DNA of 64,000 bases, taken from Pseudomonas sp. QS1027. Lineage in GTDB: Bacteria > Pseudomonadota > Gammaproteobacteria > Pseudomonadales > Pseudomonadaceae. The notes under the pieces are model-generated. The model was not told where the DNA came from and made no database searches. It worked only from the letters and a program-made list of their open reading frames with translations. Shown here in pieces: positions 17,250 to 25,874 of this stretch. The first letter of the stretch is position 1. Every line of letters begins with the position of its first letter. The DNA is taken from positions 90,225-154,224 of the forward strand of contig NZ_PHSU01000025.1 in the NCBI RefSeq assembly GCF_002814235.1, read 5' to 3'. The position numbers and the translations under genes were made by a program.

Positions 17250-17885
17250 TCAGGAATACTGGACTTCCATCTCATCCAGTTGATGGTCGAAAGTCTTCAA
17301 ACGCGCGGTCCAGGTGTACACCAGCACCTCGAAGTCGCGGTTGATCACCACGCCGTTCGGCGAGTCATTGCGCGGGTCGCAGACGTCCAGTTGATAGCGC
17401 TCGCGGGCCATGGCCGTGGCCACATCGGACAATTCGCGGGCATTGGTCAGCCAGTGGCGTTCGTCATGGGCCACTTCGTGGTCGAGTTTCAGGCATTGGA
17501 TCTTGAGCATTTCCAGGCTTTTTTCCAGCGGCGTACCGGTGAGTTCGCCCATGACCTCCTGGAAGGTCCGGCCCGGTTGCCAGTAGCTGCCCCAGAAATA
17601 CCGGTCGAAGACGGTTTCGACCCGGCGCAGGGCAACTTTGGTGTCCCAGACCAGCACCAGGGTCTTGCTCTGGGACAGTTGGCGTTTCTTCACCTGCTGC
17701 GCCTGGTAACTGGCCCAGGCCACCACGGCGATGGACATCACCGCGATCAACGCCGTGGCGCTGTCGAGAAAGACCAGGGCCTTGTCGATCTGGTGCGCCA
17801 GCATGACGCCATAGAAGTAGGTCGCCGAAAGCAGGACCAGCGCCACCACCGCACACCAGAAACCAGGAGCATAAGGGTTTTTCAT
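17250..17885 (-). CDS. Conserved two-helix membrane protein of unknown function
   Basis: A protein of 211 residues with two N-terminal transmembrane helices (about 8-27 and 38-60), then a cytoplasmic domain rich in charged and aromatic residues (VETVFDRYFWGSYWQPGR, LKLDHEVAHDERHW). The frame extends upstream, but the ATG at 17885 lies about 9 bases from a GGGGA ribosome site and starts just before the first helix. An ATG at 17900 is an alternative. No family is recognised. It stands alone between the DUF945 gene and the efflux operon, both on the same strand, with 102 bases to the end of the latter. Confidence 0.65.
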   Translation of the reverse strand: MKNPYAPGFWCAVVALVLLSATYFYGVMLAHQIDKALVFLDSATALIAVMSIAVVAWASYQAQQVKKRQLSQSKTLVLVWDTKVALRRVETVFDRYFWGSYWQPGRTFQEVMGELTGTPLEKSLEMLKIQCLKLDHEVAHDERHWLTNARELSDVATAMARERYQLDVCDPRNDSPNGVVINRDFEVLVYTWTARLKTFDHQLDEMEVQYS

Positions 17886-17987
17886 TATTAGAATCCCCAT
17901 CGGGCCACGCTGACCACGATGGTTAGGATTCTCCCAGCGCTCCCCACCAGCGGCGACCAGCCGATAGTTCAAAGCATAGCAACGGAC

Positions 17988-19436
17988 TCAGGGTTGCGCG
18001 TGTTCGGCAGGTGGCGTTCGTCCGCTTTCCCAACCGCCGCCGAGGGCCAGGAACAGATCGATCTGGCTCATCGCGACCTGGGTGTTGGCCGAGGCCAGCT
18101 GGGCGCGTACATCGGTGTAGGTGCGGGTTGCCTGCAAGTCGGCGAGGAACGAGGCGCGACCGGCCTTGAAGAAACGGTGCGTCTGGTCCGCGGCGAGCTT
18201 GGCCGAATTCCCCGCATCGGCCAGGGCATCGCGGCGGTCGAGCTGCGCGGTGTACTGGGCCAGGCTGGTCTGGGTTTCGCGGATGGCGTTGAGCACCACA
18301 CCGTCGAAATGCGCCAGGACGCCCTGGGTGGTGGCCTCGGCTTCACGGATACGCGCGCGGGCGCCGTTGGTCGGCACGCTCCAGCTGATCGCCGGGCCGA
18401 AGCCCCAGCGATTGGTCGACGGATCGCCGAGATCCTTGAGGATACCGACCGTCCCCACCGTGGCCCCGATGCTGATGTTCGGGTACAGCTCGCCCGTGGC
18501 CACGCCAATGCCGGCCGTCGCTGCCGCGAGCCGGCGTTCGGCCTGGCGGATATCGGGACGGCGCTTGAGCAACTCGGCACCGTCGCCCACCGGCAACAAC
18601 TGGGTGATATGCGGCAGTGCGGCGCAATCGGCGACACCGGCCGGCAACTGGTCAAGCGGCTTGGCCAGCAACATCGACAGGCGATACAAACCGGCCTGGC
18701 GCGCGGCCTGGTAGCGCGGCAGTTCGGCGCGCAGGGATTTGAATTGGGTCTGGGAACGGGTGACCTGGGTTTCGTCGCCGCGCCCGGCGTCGCGCAGACG
18801 TTTGGTCAGCTCGGTGCTCTGGGATTGCAGCGCGAGGGACTCCTCGGCAATTCCGCGTTCTTCGTTGGCCGCGCAGATCTGGGTATAGGAGCGCACCACA
18901 TCCGCCACCAGGGTGATGCGGGCCACGTCGCCCGCCGCCTGGGTCGCGTCGGCATTGGCTTTCGCCGCCTCGATGCCACGCTGCAAGGTGCCCCACAGGT
19001 CGAACTGGTAGGAGGCGGAAATCGCGATATCGCCGACGTTGGCCACCGGCACCTTTTCCGTCAGCAGGTAGGCCTGGCCGGACTCCTGCAAGCGCTGGGC
19101 GCCGGCTTTTATCCCGGCACTGAAGCCGCCGGCCGCCTCGGCCTCTTCCACCTGGGCCCGGGCCCGCGACAGGCTCGCCGCCGCCACGCGCAAATCGGTG
19201 TTGGAGGCCAGGGCCTGGCGGACCAGCTCATCCAGGCGCGGGTCCTGGTACAGGCGCCACCAATCGGTCGGCACGGGCGCCGACACCACATTGTCGCCTT
19301 CACCGGCGAGCGTCCCTTGCAGGTCCTTGCGTTGCATCGCCGAGTCGGCCGGCAGGTGATAATTGGGACCGACCATCGAGCAGGCCGACAGCATCAGGCC
19401 AAGGCCCAGGGTCGCGACTTGCGCCAGCGGTTTCAT
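17988..19436 (-). CDS. NodT-family outer-membrane efflux lipoprotein
   Basis: The TolC-like outer-membrane channel of the operon, 482 residues. The signal peptide ends in a lipobox (LGLMLSAC) and is followed by the usual SMVGPNYHLP start of NodT/OprM-type proteins. Two outer-membrane-efflux repeats follow (about 60-260 and 270-470) with long helices and a DQLPAGVADCAALP hairpin region. It overlaps the HlyD gene by 4 bases and is the last gene of the MarR-FUSC-DUF1656-HlyD-NodT operon. Together these make a tripartite pump like AaeAB or fusaric-acid resistance systems, probably exporting aromatic acids or related compounds. Confidence 0.92.
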   Translation of the reverse strand: MKPLAQVATLGLGLMLSACSMVGPNYHLPADSAMQRKDLQGTLAGEGDNVVSAPVPTDWWRLYQDPRLDELVRQALASNTDLRVAAASLSRARAQVEEAEAAGGFSAGIKAGAQRLQESGQAYLLTEKVPVANVGDIAISASYQFDLWGTLQRGIEAAKANADATQAAGDVARITLVADVVRSYTQICAANEERGIAEESLALQSQSTELTKRLRDAGRGDETQVTRSQTQFKSLRAELPRYQAARQAGLYRLSMLLAKPLDQLPAGVADCAALPHITQLLPVGDGAELLKRRPDIRQAERRLAAATAGIGVATGELYPNISIGATVGTVGILKDLGDPSTNRWGFGPAISWSVPTNGARARIREAEATTQGVLAHFDGVVLNAIRETQTSLAQYTAQLDRRDALADAGNSAKLAADQTHRFFKAGRASFLADLQATRTYTDVRAQLASANTQVAMSQIDLFLALGGGWESGRTPPAEHAQP

Positions 19437-20332
19437 TGCGCGGCCTCTTTCTTCGGCGCGGCCTTGGCGTCATCGATGATCGACACCGTGGCCGTGCGAC
19501 CGGCGATCATGCGGAAGTCCGCCGGCACGTCGTCGAAGGCGATGCGCACCGGAATCCGCTGGGCCAGGCGCACCCAGCTGAACGCCGGGTTGACGTTGGG
19601 CAGCAGGTTCGTGCCGCTGGTGCGGTCACGGTCCTCGATCCCGGCGACGATGCTTTCGACATGCCCGCGCAACCGCGCGTTGTCACCGATCACCCGGATG
19701 TCCACAGCCTGGCCGACATGAATGCCGTCGAGCTTGGTTTCCTCGAAATAACCGTCGATATGGAAGGAGCTGCTGTCCACCACCGCCAGCACCGGCCGCC
19801 CGGCGGTGACGAACTCCTGCTCGCGGGGCGCACGGTCGTTGACGTAGCCGTCCACCGGGCTGCGGATCACCGAACGGTCGAGGTTCAACTGCGCGGCGTC
19901 CACCGCCACCTGGGCTTCGGCCAGGGCCAGTTCGGCACGGGCGACCCGCGACTGGCTTTCTTCCAGTTGCTCGCCGGCCACCAGATTGCCCAGACCCCGG
20001 TTGCGCTTGTTCTCGCGCTGGGCCTGGGCCAGGGTTTCCTGGCGATCGGCGACCGCGGCCCTGGCCTGGCGCAGCGCCAGCTTGAAGCGATCCTGGTCGA
20101 TGCTGAACAGCACCTGCCCGCGGCTCACCGGCTGGTTGTCGCGCACCTGCACCTGCTGGATCAGGCCGGACACGTCCGGGGCGATCTGCACGATATCGGC
20201 GCGGATATGCCCGTCCCGGGTCCAGGGGGCAAACATGTAGTACATCACCATGCGCCAGACCACCAGGCAGGCGAAGATCACCACCAGCAAAGTCAGGACT
20301 ACACGGCCAATGGTCAAAAGAGGTTTTTTCAT
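19433..20332 (-). CDS. HlyD/EmrA-type membrane fusion protein
   Basis: A periplasmic adaptor of 299 residues. One N-terminal helix (about 8-28) precedes the first half of a biotinyl-lipoyl domain (PDVSGLIQQVQVRDNQPVSRGQVLFSID). A short coiled-coil hairpin (about 85-140) is followed by the second lipoyl half (SVIRSPVDGYVNDR) and a beta-barrel. It resembles AaeA. It links the FUSC inner-membrane protein to the NodT channel. Four-base overlaps with both neighbours show tight coupling. Confidence 0.93.
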   Translation of the reverse strand: MKKPLLTIGRVVLTLLVVIFACLVVWRMVMYYMFAPWTRDGHIRADIVQIAPDVSGLIQQVQVRDNQPVSRGQVLFSIDQDRFKLALRQARAAVADRQETLAQAQRENKRNRGLGNLVAGEQLEESQSRVARAELALAEAQVAVDAAQLNLDRSVIRSPVDGYVNDRAPREQEFVTAGRPVLAVVDSSSFHIDGYFEETKLDGIHVGQAVDIRVIGDNARLRGHVESIVAGIEDRDRTSGTNLLPNVNPAFSWVRLAQRIPVRIAFDDVPADFRMIAGRTATVSIIDDAKAAPKKEAAQ

Positions 20333-20538
20333 GTCATCAGGTATCGACTGAACGAATCCACAACGCCCAGCAACAAAGCGTAGAGACCGACGTTGAACAA
20401 GGCCCGGTGCCAGACCAGGCGGTAGAAGTGGAGACGCGTCAACAGCCCGTGCACCACCAGGTACAGCGCATACGTAATGCCCATCAGCACCAGCAGCGTG
20501 GGCAGGAACACCCCGCTGATATCCAGCTCACCGATCAT
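20329..20538 (-). CDS. DUF1656 (AaeX-like) small membrane protein
   Basis: A 69-residue protein that begins with the family-typical IGELDISGVFLP and has two hydrophobic helices (about 10-33 and 45-65). DUF1656/AaeX proteins occur between the FUSC and HlyD genes of aromatic-acid exporters, exactly as here; their precise role is unknown. It overlaps both neighbours by 4 bases. Confidence 0.92.
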   Translation of the reverse strand: MIGELDISGVFLPTLLVLMGITYALYLVVHGLLTRLHFYRLVWHRALFNVGLYALLLGVVDSFSRYLMT

Positions 20539-22619
20539 AACGGCACTCCATTGATCCCATACGGAACGCTCTCCGGCTGATCGCCGCTATCGACGAACTC
20601 GACGCCGGGCAACAACGCCAGGCGCAGGCCACTCAAGGCGTGTAGCAGGTGCAGGCGGGTTTCGCCATCGTCCAGCCCCTGGGAACTCAGAGCCCGACGC
20701 GTGCGGTCCATCGTCATCAGCAAAGGCGCTGGGGCCGGCAGACGCTCGCGGGCCTTGAGACAGGCGCGGAAGTACTCGCCGACCTCTTCCACCACCTGCT
20801 TGAGCAGCACATTCGCCACCCCCAGCACGCGAGGGGTGTAGGCCAGCAGGTCGAGCAGGTTGAGCGCGACGCGCAACTCGCGCAGCGCCGCGCCGGTGTC
20901 CTGGCCGGTCATGGCCAGGCGCGGCAGGTGCTGCATCAACCGGTCGAGCATCTGCGCACCCATGTGCCGGTGCTCGGCCAGGGTCGCCGGCTCGGTCAGC
21001 TTGACGATGTCGTGCCAGCTGAAACGGGTCAGGCGCTTGGCTGCCAGCTCGGCGCCGAAAGGCCGCGCCACGAGGGTCCAGACAAAGGCGAACAGCAAGC
21101 CCACGGGACCGGCCAGGTTGGCGTTGGAGAAGTTCAGGAAATCGGCGTCATAGGCCCCTGAAATGCTGATAAAGGACGAGGTATTGACGATGGTCAGCAA
21201 GGTCCCGAGGTAGAAACGCGGCTGCACGGTGAGGGTGCCGACACAGATAAAGGGCACGGCGAAGGCCAGCACCAGCATCGGGAAATCATGCAGGTTGGGC
21301 AGCACCACGAACAGGTAGAGGCTGGCGAAAATCACCGACATCGCGGTCCAGAAAAAGAACCGGTAGATCTGCGGTGCCGGGTCGTCCATCGCCGCGAAAA
21401 AGCTGCAGGCGACCGCTGCGAGGATCACCGCGCTGGCCCCATCGGTCCAGCCGAGCAGGATCCACAGCACCGAGGCAACGATGATCGCCAGCACCGTCGA
21501 ACCCGCCGAATAGAGCATCAGGCCACGGTCGAGAAAGGGTGTCAGGCGGCTCAGGCGCCAGTGGCGGTAGACCGCGCGCCAGCTGTCCTGGCTTTCGCAC
21601 TGGATGGCGTATTGCAGGCTGCGCAGGTCCTGCCACAGGTCGACCCATTCGCCGAGGCGGTAGAGGGCGTTGGAGAACAGCAACTGGCGGCGGTCATCCA
21701 GCTCGACCGGGCTCGGTTGCAGGCTCTCGATCTCGGCGCGCAGGGCTTGCCAGCGTTCGACCGGCGCTTCTTTTTTGGTGCTTTCCAGCCATTCGCGGGT
21801 AGCCACGAGCAAGGGTTCGAAACGCGCCACCAGCTCCGGCGTGCGCCGCGCCATCGCATACAGGGCATCGTCCAGGGCGTCGACCACCGGCAGCAGGTGA
21901 ATCATCCGCCCGCGCAAGTCCTTGGTATTGCGCACGGTCTGCGGCCGGGCGCCTTCGTGGGGTAGCTGACCGATCATCAATTCGAGGCTGTTGAAGGTCG
22001 CCACCATCGCCGAACGCAAGGCGCTGACTTCATCGGCCTGCACATCACGGGAAAGGAATCGCAGGCTGTAGGTCGAGGCATCGGCGAACCACTTGCCCGC
22101 CGCGTCGATAAAAACCGGGGCCAGGCGCCGGGGCCAGAACATGCTGCCGACCACCGCCGCCACGGCGATACCGAGAAAGATCTCCTCGGTCCGCGACACC
22201 GCCACATCGAACACCCCCAGGGGGTTGTCGACTACTGGCAGGGCGATCATCGGCATGGTGTAGCCAGCGAGCATCAGCGCATAGCTGTTGGCGGTGCGCA
22301 GGTGCAGCGAGAGAAACAGCAGAATGCCGGTCCAGAGCGCGATCGCCACCACCAGCAGGTAGGGTGTCTGCACGAACAGCGGGACAAACAGCACCGCCGC
22401 CGAAGCGCCGAGAAAGGTCCCGACCGCGCGGTACAGGGCCTTGGAGCTGGTGGGACCGACGAAGGGGCTGGAAACGATATAGACGGTGGCCATGGCCCAA
22501 TACGGGCGCGGCATCTCCATCAGCAAGGCGATATACAGCGCAATCATCGAGGCGGCGAAGGTGCGCACGCCGTAGAACCAGTCGCGGGCGGGAGGCATGC
22601 CGGTCCAGAAACCATTCAC
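20535..22619 (-). CDS. FUSC-family inner-membrane efflux protein (AaeB/FusC-like)
   Basis: A protein of 694 residues with the two-part topology of FUSC transporters. A first bundle of about five to six helices spans residues 15-165 (MEMPRPYWAMATVYIVSSPFVG is the usual signature). A soluble region of ~200 residues follows, then a second bundle at about 365-525 with LGWTDGASAVILAAVACSFFAAMDDPAP, and a C-terminal soluble tail. It is the presumed energised transport subunit for aromatic carboxylic acids, fusaric acid or similar compounds. It overlaps the marR gene by 4 bases, so the regulator and pump are made together. Confidence 0.93.
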   Translation of the reverse strand: MNGFWTGMPPARDWFYGVRTFAASMIALYIALLMEMPRPYWAMATVYIVSSPFVGPTSSKALYRAVGTFLGASAAVLFVPLFVQTPYLLVVAIALWTGILLFLSLHLRTANSYALMLAGYTMPMIALPVVDNPLGVFDVAVSRTEEIFLGIAVAAVVGSMFWPRRLAPVFIDAAGKWFADASTYSLRFLSRDVQADEVSALRSAMVATFNSLELMIGQLPHEGARPQTVRNTKDLRGRMIHLLPVVDALDDALYAMARRTPELVARFEPLLVATREWLESTKKEAPVERWQALRAEIESLQPSPVELDDRRQLLFSNALYRLGEWVDLWQDLRSLQYAIQCESQDSWRAVYRHWRLSRLTPFLDRGLMLYSAGSTVLAIIVASVLWILLGWTDGASAVILAAVACSFFAAMDDPAPQIYRFFFWTAMSVIFASLYLFVVLPNLHDFPMLVLAFAVPFICVGTLTVQPRFYLGTLLTIVNTSSFISISGAYDADFLNFSNANLAGPVGLLFAFVWTLVARPFGAELAAKRLTRFSWHDIVKLTEPATLAEHRHMGAQMLDRLMQHLPRLAMTGQDTGAALRELRVALNLLDLLAYTPRVLGVANVLLKQVVEEVGEYFRACLKARERLPAPAPLLMTMDRTRRALSSQGLDDGETRLHLLHALSGLRLALLPGVEFVDSGDQPESVPYGINGVPL

Positions 22620-23074
22620 GGGTTCGCCACTCCCAGATTGCGCCCGGCCGCTTCGAAGGCACGGATCACCCGCAGCGCCGCTTCCAGGTCAGCGGGAGCG
22701 AAACCGTCGAGCACTTCGCCGCGCAGGCGGATCAACTGGATTTCGATGTCCTGCATCAGCCGCTCGCCGGCCTCGGTCAGGCTCAGGCACTTGGCCCGGC
22801 GGTCACTCGGGTCTTCGCTGCGCAGCACATAACCGGCATTGCACAACTGGTCGAGCAGGCGCACCAGCGACGGGCTTTCCATCCCCGCTTCCTGGGCCAC
22901 GGTCACCTGGCGTACGCCCGGCCCCATGCGCCCGACCAGCAGCAATGGCATGGCGCAGGCTTCGGAAATCCCATAGTTGACGAGCGTGGTCTGGCACACC
23001 CGGCGCCAATGGCGCGAGGCGACGACGAGGCCGGCACTGATGTGCTTGTGCAGCTGTTCGAGGTGCTTGGACAC
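22616..23074 (-). CDS. MarR-family regulator of the efflux operon
   Basis: A repressor of 152 residues with a MarR winged helix (VTVAQEAGMESPSLVRLLDQL as helix-turn-helix, then SEDPSDRRAKCLSLTEAG as the wing). The start is a GTG at 23074 with no good ribosome site; the first ATG of the frame is well inside the domain. Only 15 bases separate the GTG from an inverted repeat that overlaps the predicted transcript start, so the messenger may have a very short leader. It is the first gene of the operon and probably represses its own transcription until a phenolic ligand binds. Confidence 0.9.
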   Translation of the reverse strand: MSKHLEQLHKHISAGLVVASRHWRRVCQTTLVNYGISEACAMPLLLVGRMGPGVRQVTVAQEAGMESPSLVRLLDQLCNAGYVLRSEDPSDRRAKCLSLTEAGERLMQDIEIQLIRLRGEVLDGFAPADLEAALRVIRAFEAAGRNLGVANP

Positions 23075-23089
23075 GGGGAGATTCGCATT

Positions 23090-23103
23090 GTTAGTTTGCT
23101 AAC
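23090..23103. promoter_or_regulatory. Probable MarR operator
   Basis: Perfect inverted repeat GTTAG-TTTG-CTAAC with partly symmetric AT-rich flanks, immediately downstream of the predicted -10 element and 15 bases before the marR start. A repressor bound here would block initiation. Confidence 0.6.
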
Positions 23104-23107
23104 TATC

Positions 23108-23137
23108 AATATCTCGCATCAGTTGGGGGCTCGTCAA
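23108..23137 (-). promoter_or_regulatory. Sigma-70-type promoter of the efflux operon
   Basis: On the minus strand TTGACG and GATATT are separated by 18 bases. The GTTAG/CTAAC operator begins a few bases after the -10 hexamer. This is the only good promoter match in the 307-base gap 23075-23381; the rest of that gap, up to the small gene at 23382, shows no gene I trust. Confidence 0.55.
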
Positions 23138-23381
23138 GTTTTGAAACAATTACTTCATTCGACCGGGGGACGGCTGGGGACAGGGTGGCCCGGCTGAACT
23201 CAAGCCTAGTTCACGGGCGATGAGGTGTTTGGAGAATCGTCGGGCTTGAATCGTAGCGTGATGTAAAAATTCTGCTGTTTTGGCTTGGGAAACTTCAGCG
23301 TTCTTGCACCGTTGCTCTGTGCCTGTGGACGGCGCTGCCCGCCACAATGGGGACGAGCAGCGATTGGATGAAAGCCACGCG

Positions 23382-23660
23382 TCACGCTTGCGATGGGGTT
23401 TCCAGGGGGAGACGGAACTGGATCCGGTCGAGAATATCCAGGCCATCCTGCAGCAGCAGGTAAGCCCCGTTGGTCAGCCGGTACAGATCGGCGTCGTCGA
23501 TGTTCCTGACGGTGACCGAGGTGAGGGTTTCCAGTTGCGCGGTACCCGCACGGATGCGGGCGCAGGCGGTTTCGTGGAGCAGGCGTAGCGGGGCTTGGGT
23601 GTCGATCAGCAGGACTGGGGTGCCGGCGGGGTTAGTGGTTAACGGGTGATATGTCGTCAT
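23382..23660 (-). CDS. Small Pseudomonas protein of unknown function (DUF3077/DUF6124-like)
   Basis: A 92-residue acidic, helical protein with ETACARIRAGTAQLETLTSV and a long C-terminal helix (AYLLLQDGLDILDRIQ). The composition and layout recall the many short Pseudomonas proteins named DUF3077 or DUF6124, whose function is unknown. GGAG lies 8-9 bases before the ATG. The downstream 270 bases on the same strand hold no recognisable gene. Confidence 0.6.
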   Translation of the reverse strand: MTTYHPLTTNPAGTPVLLIDTQAPLRLLHETACARIRAGTAQLETLTSVTVRNIDDADLYRLTNGAYLLLQDGLDILDRIQFRLPLETPSQA

Positions 23661-24074
23661 GACTAGGGCTCCAAAGTTATAGACCTAAAGCCATGGTTGA
23701 TCGGATCGCCAAATCCTCTGTCAGCAGGTGCCGACGGGTCAAATTATAGGGTTGAAAAATCAAGGGACACAACAGAGGCAAAATGCCCAAGGCCGGATAA
23801 AGCGTTACCAAGCATGACGCCGATCCAGAAGACAACGAGTGACTGTGGGAGCGGAGCTTGCCCGCGAAGCTTTTAGCGGTTTCAGGGACCTCTTCGCGAG
23901 CAAGCTCTGCTCCCACAGTTTCTTGCCAGACTTGGGATCGTTCTTAACTGAACGGCACTAGGACAAGCTCGCTGGCCACACGACCACAGAAAAAACTGAC
24001 TAACGCGATTAAAGCCCAGTTTTTTTTACTCTTCCCCAGATTTTTTTACATTTGGGGCATTTTCCACATTTTTT
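23661..24074. other. Intergenic region with a REP pair and three T-tract repeats
   Basis: 414 bases without a gene. It contains the REP pair at 23843-23918 and the T-tract direct repeats at 24015-24078. 23661-23840 must hold the promoter of the 92-residue gene, but no clear hexamers are visible. Confidence 0.5.
23843..23918. repeat. REP inverted pair (REPIN-like)
   Basis: Two arms of about 27 bases in opposite orientation, related to CTGTGGGAGCGGAGCTTGCC and continuing CGCGAAG, flank a 22-base spacer. The right arm differs at a few positions (GCGAGCAAGCTCTGCTCC). The same unit recurs at 49496-49600 and starts again at the end of the window. Such pairs are mobilised in trans by RAYT transposases; none is encoded here. 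Confidence 0.85.
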
Positions 24075-24078
24075 TTAC
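24015..24078. repeat. Three 15-bp T-tract direct repeats
   Basis: CCCAGTTTTTTTTAC (24015), CCCAGATTTTTTTAC (24035) and CCACATTTTTTTTAC (24064) lie 20 and 29 bases apart. The last overlaps the stop codon of the DUF2789 gene. They may serve as a termination zone for that gene, or as bent DNA. Confidence 0.6.
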
Positions 24079-24320
24079 ACCCCTCTCCCCTTCCTCAACA
24101 ACACATCCAACTGATCCACCACTTCCGCCCAGTCGGCGTCGTCCAGGATCTCGCCACGCAGAAAGTCCGCCTGGCTCTCGCTCCAGAAAAACGCGTCGGC
24201 CAGGTGCAGTTCCGGCTTGAGCGGCGAATGGGTGGCGATAAAACGATCAATGCTGACCGGGTCATCGGGCAGGCCCAGTTGCTTGAACAGGGACGGCAGG
24301 CTGTGATCAGGTGATTCCAT
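24075..24320 (-). CDS. DUF2789 family protein
   Basis: An 81-residue soluble protein that matches the Pseudomonas DUF2789 pattern throughout: HSLPSLFKQLGLPDDPVSI near the N-terminus, then HLADAFFWSESQADFLRGEI and DDADWAEVVDQLDVLLRKG. The frame opens further upstream, but the ATG at 24320 has GGAG about 6 bases before it and fits the family length. The function is unknown. The stop overlaps a T-tract repeat. Confidence 0.9.
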   Translation of the reverse strand: MESPDHSLPSLFKQLGLPDDPVSIDRFIATHSPLKPELHLADAFFWSESQADFLRGEILDDADWAEVVDQLDVLLRKGRGV

Positions 24321-24429
24321 GGGGGACTCCGGTATAGGGAAAATGGCGGTACTGGTCAGACAGCTTCGCGAGCAAACGCGTTCCCGCTGTGAAGCACCGC
24401 GCGAATAGAGAACAGCCAGCGCCAAGCTC

Positions 24430-24891
24430 TCAGTGACAGACCTCGCACACCTCGGCATGGGGCACCAGCTTCAGGTACTGGTCCATCTGCATATGCACCA
24501 GGTTGTGGTGATTGCCGGCTTCCAGGTAGATGTCGTGCTGGCGGGTCAGTTGCGGATCGACCACCATTTTCAAGCCATAGGACTCACCCAGCGCCGGCAC
24601 CGCGCCGCGTTCGCAGTCCTGGAACAGATAGGCCAGGGTGCTTTCCCGGGTGATCTGCCAGGTGCTGGCGCCGCGGACCTTGCTCAGGTCCAGGTGCTGG
24701 CTGGCGGGCAGGACCGCCATCAGGTAGTGGCCGTGCTGGTCGTCGAGGACCACCGATTTGGCCATGCGCTCGGCCGGGATTCCCGCCAGGCGGGCGGTTT
24801 CCAGGCTGCTGGACGAATGCGGATGAGCGACGATATCGAATTCGCAGTGCGCCTGTTCCAGGCTGCGCTGCACGGTTTTTGCCATGCGCAT
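24430..24891 (-). CDS. YbaK/EbsC-type aminoacyl-tRNA deacylase domain protein
   Basis: A protein of 153 residues of the YbaK/ProX editing fold, which hydrolyses mischarged aminoacyl-tRNA in trans. HPHSSSSLETARLAGIPAERMAKSV contains the invariant Lys of the active site; LPASQHLDLSKVRG and FQDCERGAVPALGESYG follow the family order. The C-terminus is extended and ends in HAEVCEVCH. The ATG at 24891 has GGAGG 7 bases upstream. The exact tRNA substrate cannot be told from sequence. A degenerate REP half-unit seems to lie in the 109-base gap to the DUF2789 gene (about 24359-24393). Confidence 0.88.
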   Translation of the reverse strand: MRMAKTVQRSLEQAHCEFDIVAHPHSSSSLETARLAGIPAERMAKSVVLDDQHGHYLMAVLPASQHLDLSKVRGASTWQITRESTLAYLFQDCERGAVPALGESYGLKMVVDPQLTRQHDIYLEAGNHHNLVHMQMDQYLKLVPHAEVCEVCH

Positions 24892-25290
24892 GATGCACCT
24901 CCGGGCCCTGTCGAATGCCCCAGGGCGATGGGTTTGCTGCATTCCTTGAGTAAGAGTCTAGGCAGTTCACCGCCGGGCGTCGGCTTAACGTCAGTAACCG
25001 TTCTCGCTATTGCAGGTCCTCGATAGTCGAGTCGGGTCTAAACAGGTTTGGGCCCCACGGTATTTTGCGCAGCAACACCGAACCTGTAGGAGCCGGCTTG
25101 CTGGCGATGAGGCCAGTCAGTCTTGCATCGCCTGATCGGCCGTCATCGCCAGCAAGCCGGCTCCTGCAATGACCGTATTTTCAAGTCCGAGACCGTATCG
25201 GCGGGAGCTGCAAGGCTGCGTTTATCCGGCGGCGCGCCTCCACTCGACTAAGCTTCTTAATGGGGGTAACGAATCTCGCGGAGAATTCAA
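24892..25290. other. Divergent intergenic region holding a REP pair
   Basis: 399 bases between the divergent YbaK and NfeD genes. The only structure seen is the inverted pair at 25085-25168. Promoters for both genes must lie here but are not obvious. Confidence 0.5.
25085..25168. repeat. Second-type REP inverted pair
   Basis: Perfect 26-base arms (25085-25110 and 25143-25168), beginning TGTAGGAGCCGGCTTGCTGG and read in opposite directions, enclose 32 bases. The core differs from the 23843 and 49496 pairs (GGAGCCGGCTTGCTGGCGA rather than GGAGCGGAGCTTGCCCGCGA), so at least two REP classes occur here. Confidence 0.88.
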
Positions 25291-25872
25291 GTGAGCGGTC
25301 GTTGCTGGTGGGCCTGGTTGTTGTTCGGGTGGCTGATCGTCTGGCCCGTCGGGCCCCAACTTGCCGAAGGCGCCGACTCCGTCGTGACCGTGCTGGTGCT
25401 GCCCATCGACGATTCCGGTTCCGGGCTGATCCTGCTTGGCATTGCCCTGATCGTCGCCGAAACCCTGCTGCCCAGCTTTGGCCTGATCGGCTTCAGTGGT
25501 CTTGTCGCGTTCGTGCTGGGGATGCTGATCCTGTTCGACCCACAGCTGTTCGACGACAACACCGCACGACCGTTGAAACTCACCCTGATGCTGATCGGGC
25601 TGCTCTTGCTGGTCGGCTTGATCGTCGCGGCCCTCAAGGCCCGCCAGCGCCAGGTGGTCAGTGGCGACGCCGGGCTGGAAGGCAGCCTGACCCCGGTGAC
25701 CGCCCTGAAAGTCGGCAATGCCTACGCCGGCTGGGTACAACTGCAAGGCGAAAACTGGCAGGTCCTCAGCCCCACACCGTTGCATCCCGGCCAACAGGTC
25801 CGGGTGATCGCACGCAAGGGCCTGCTCCTGGAAGTGAACGCCGTTGACGACCCGCCTAGGCGAGGAGATTGA
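25291..25872 (+). CDS. NfeD-family membrane protein (short form)
   Basis: A protein of 193 residues. A signal or anchor helix is followed by a bundle of three to four helices (about 42-120; GSGLILLGIALIVAETLLPSFGLIGFSG is the NfeD signature) and a C-terminal OB-fold NfeD domain (about 130-190; NAYAGWVQLQGENWQVLS). The N-terminal ClpP-like protease of long NfeD proteins is missing. The start is a GTG with GGAG 8 bases upstream. It lies 2 bases before the slipin gene; NfeD and slipin form conserved pairs in membrane microdomain organisation. Confidence 0.92.
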   Translation: MSGRCWWAWLLFGWLIVWPVGPQLAEGADSVVTVLVLPIDDSGSGLILLGIALIVAETLLPSFGLIGFSGLVAFVLGMLILFDPQLFDDNTARPLKLTLMLIGLLLLVGLIVAALKARQRQVVSGDAGLEGSLTPVTALKVGNAYAGWVQLQGENWQVLSPTPLHPGQQVRVIARKGLLLEVNAVDDPPRRGD

Positions 25873-25874
25873 TC

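Noticed and set aside
17919..19721. A 600-codon frame on the plus strand
   Set aside because: It is antisense to the NodT and HlyD genes of the efflux operon.
23150..23446. A 98-codon minus-strand frame after the 92-residue gene
   Set aside because: It overlaps the end of the better-supported gene in another frame, lacks a ribosome site and shows no domain.
25085..25168. Inverted pair as a bidirectional terminator or attachment site
   Set aside because: It lies between divergent genes, has no T-runs and matches the REP layout.
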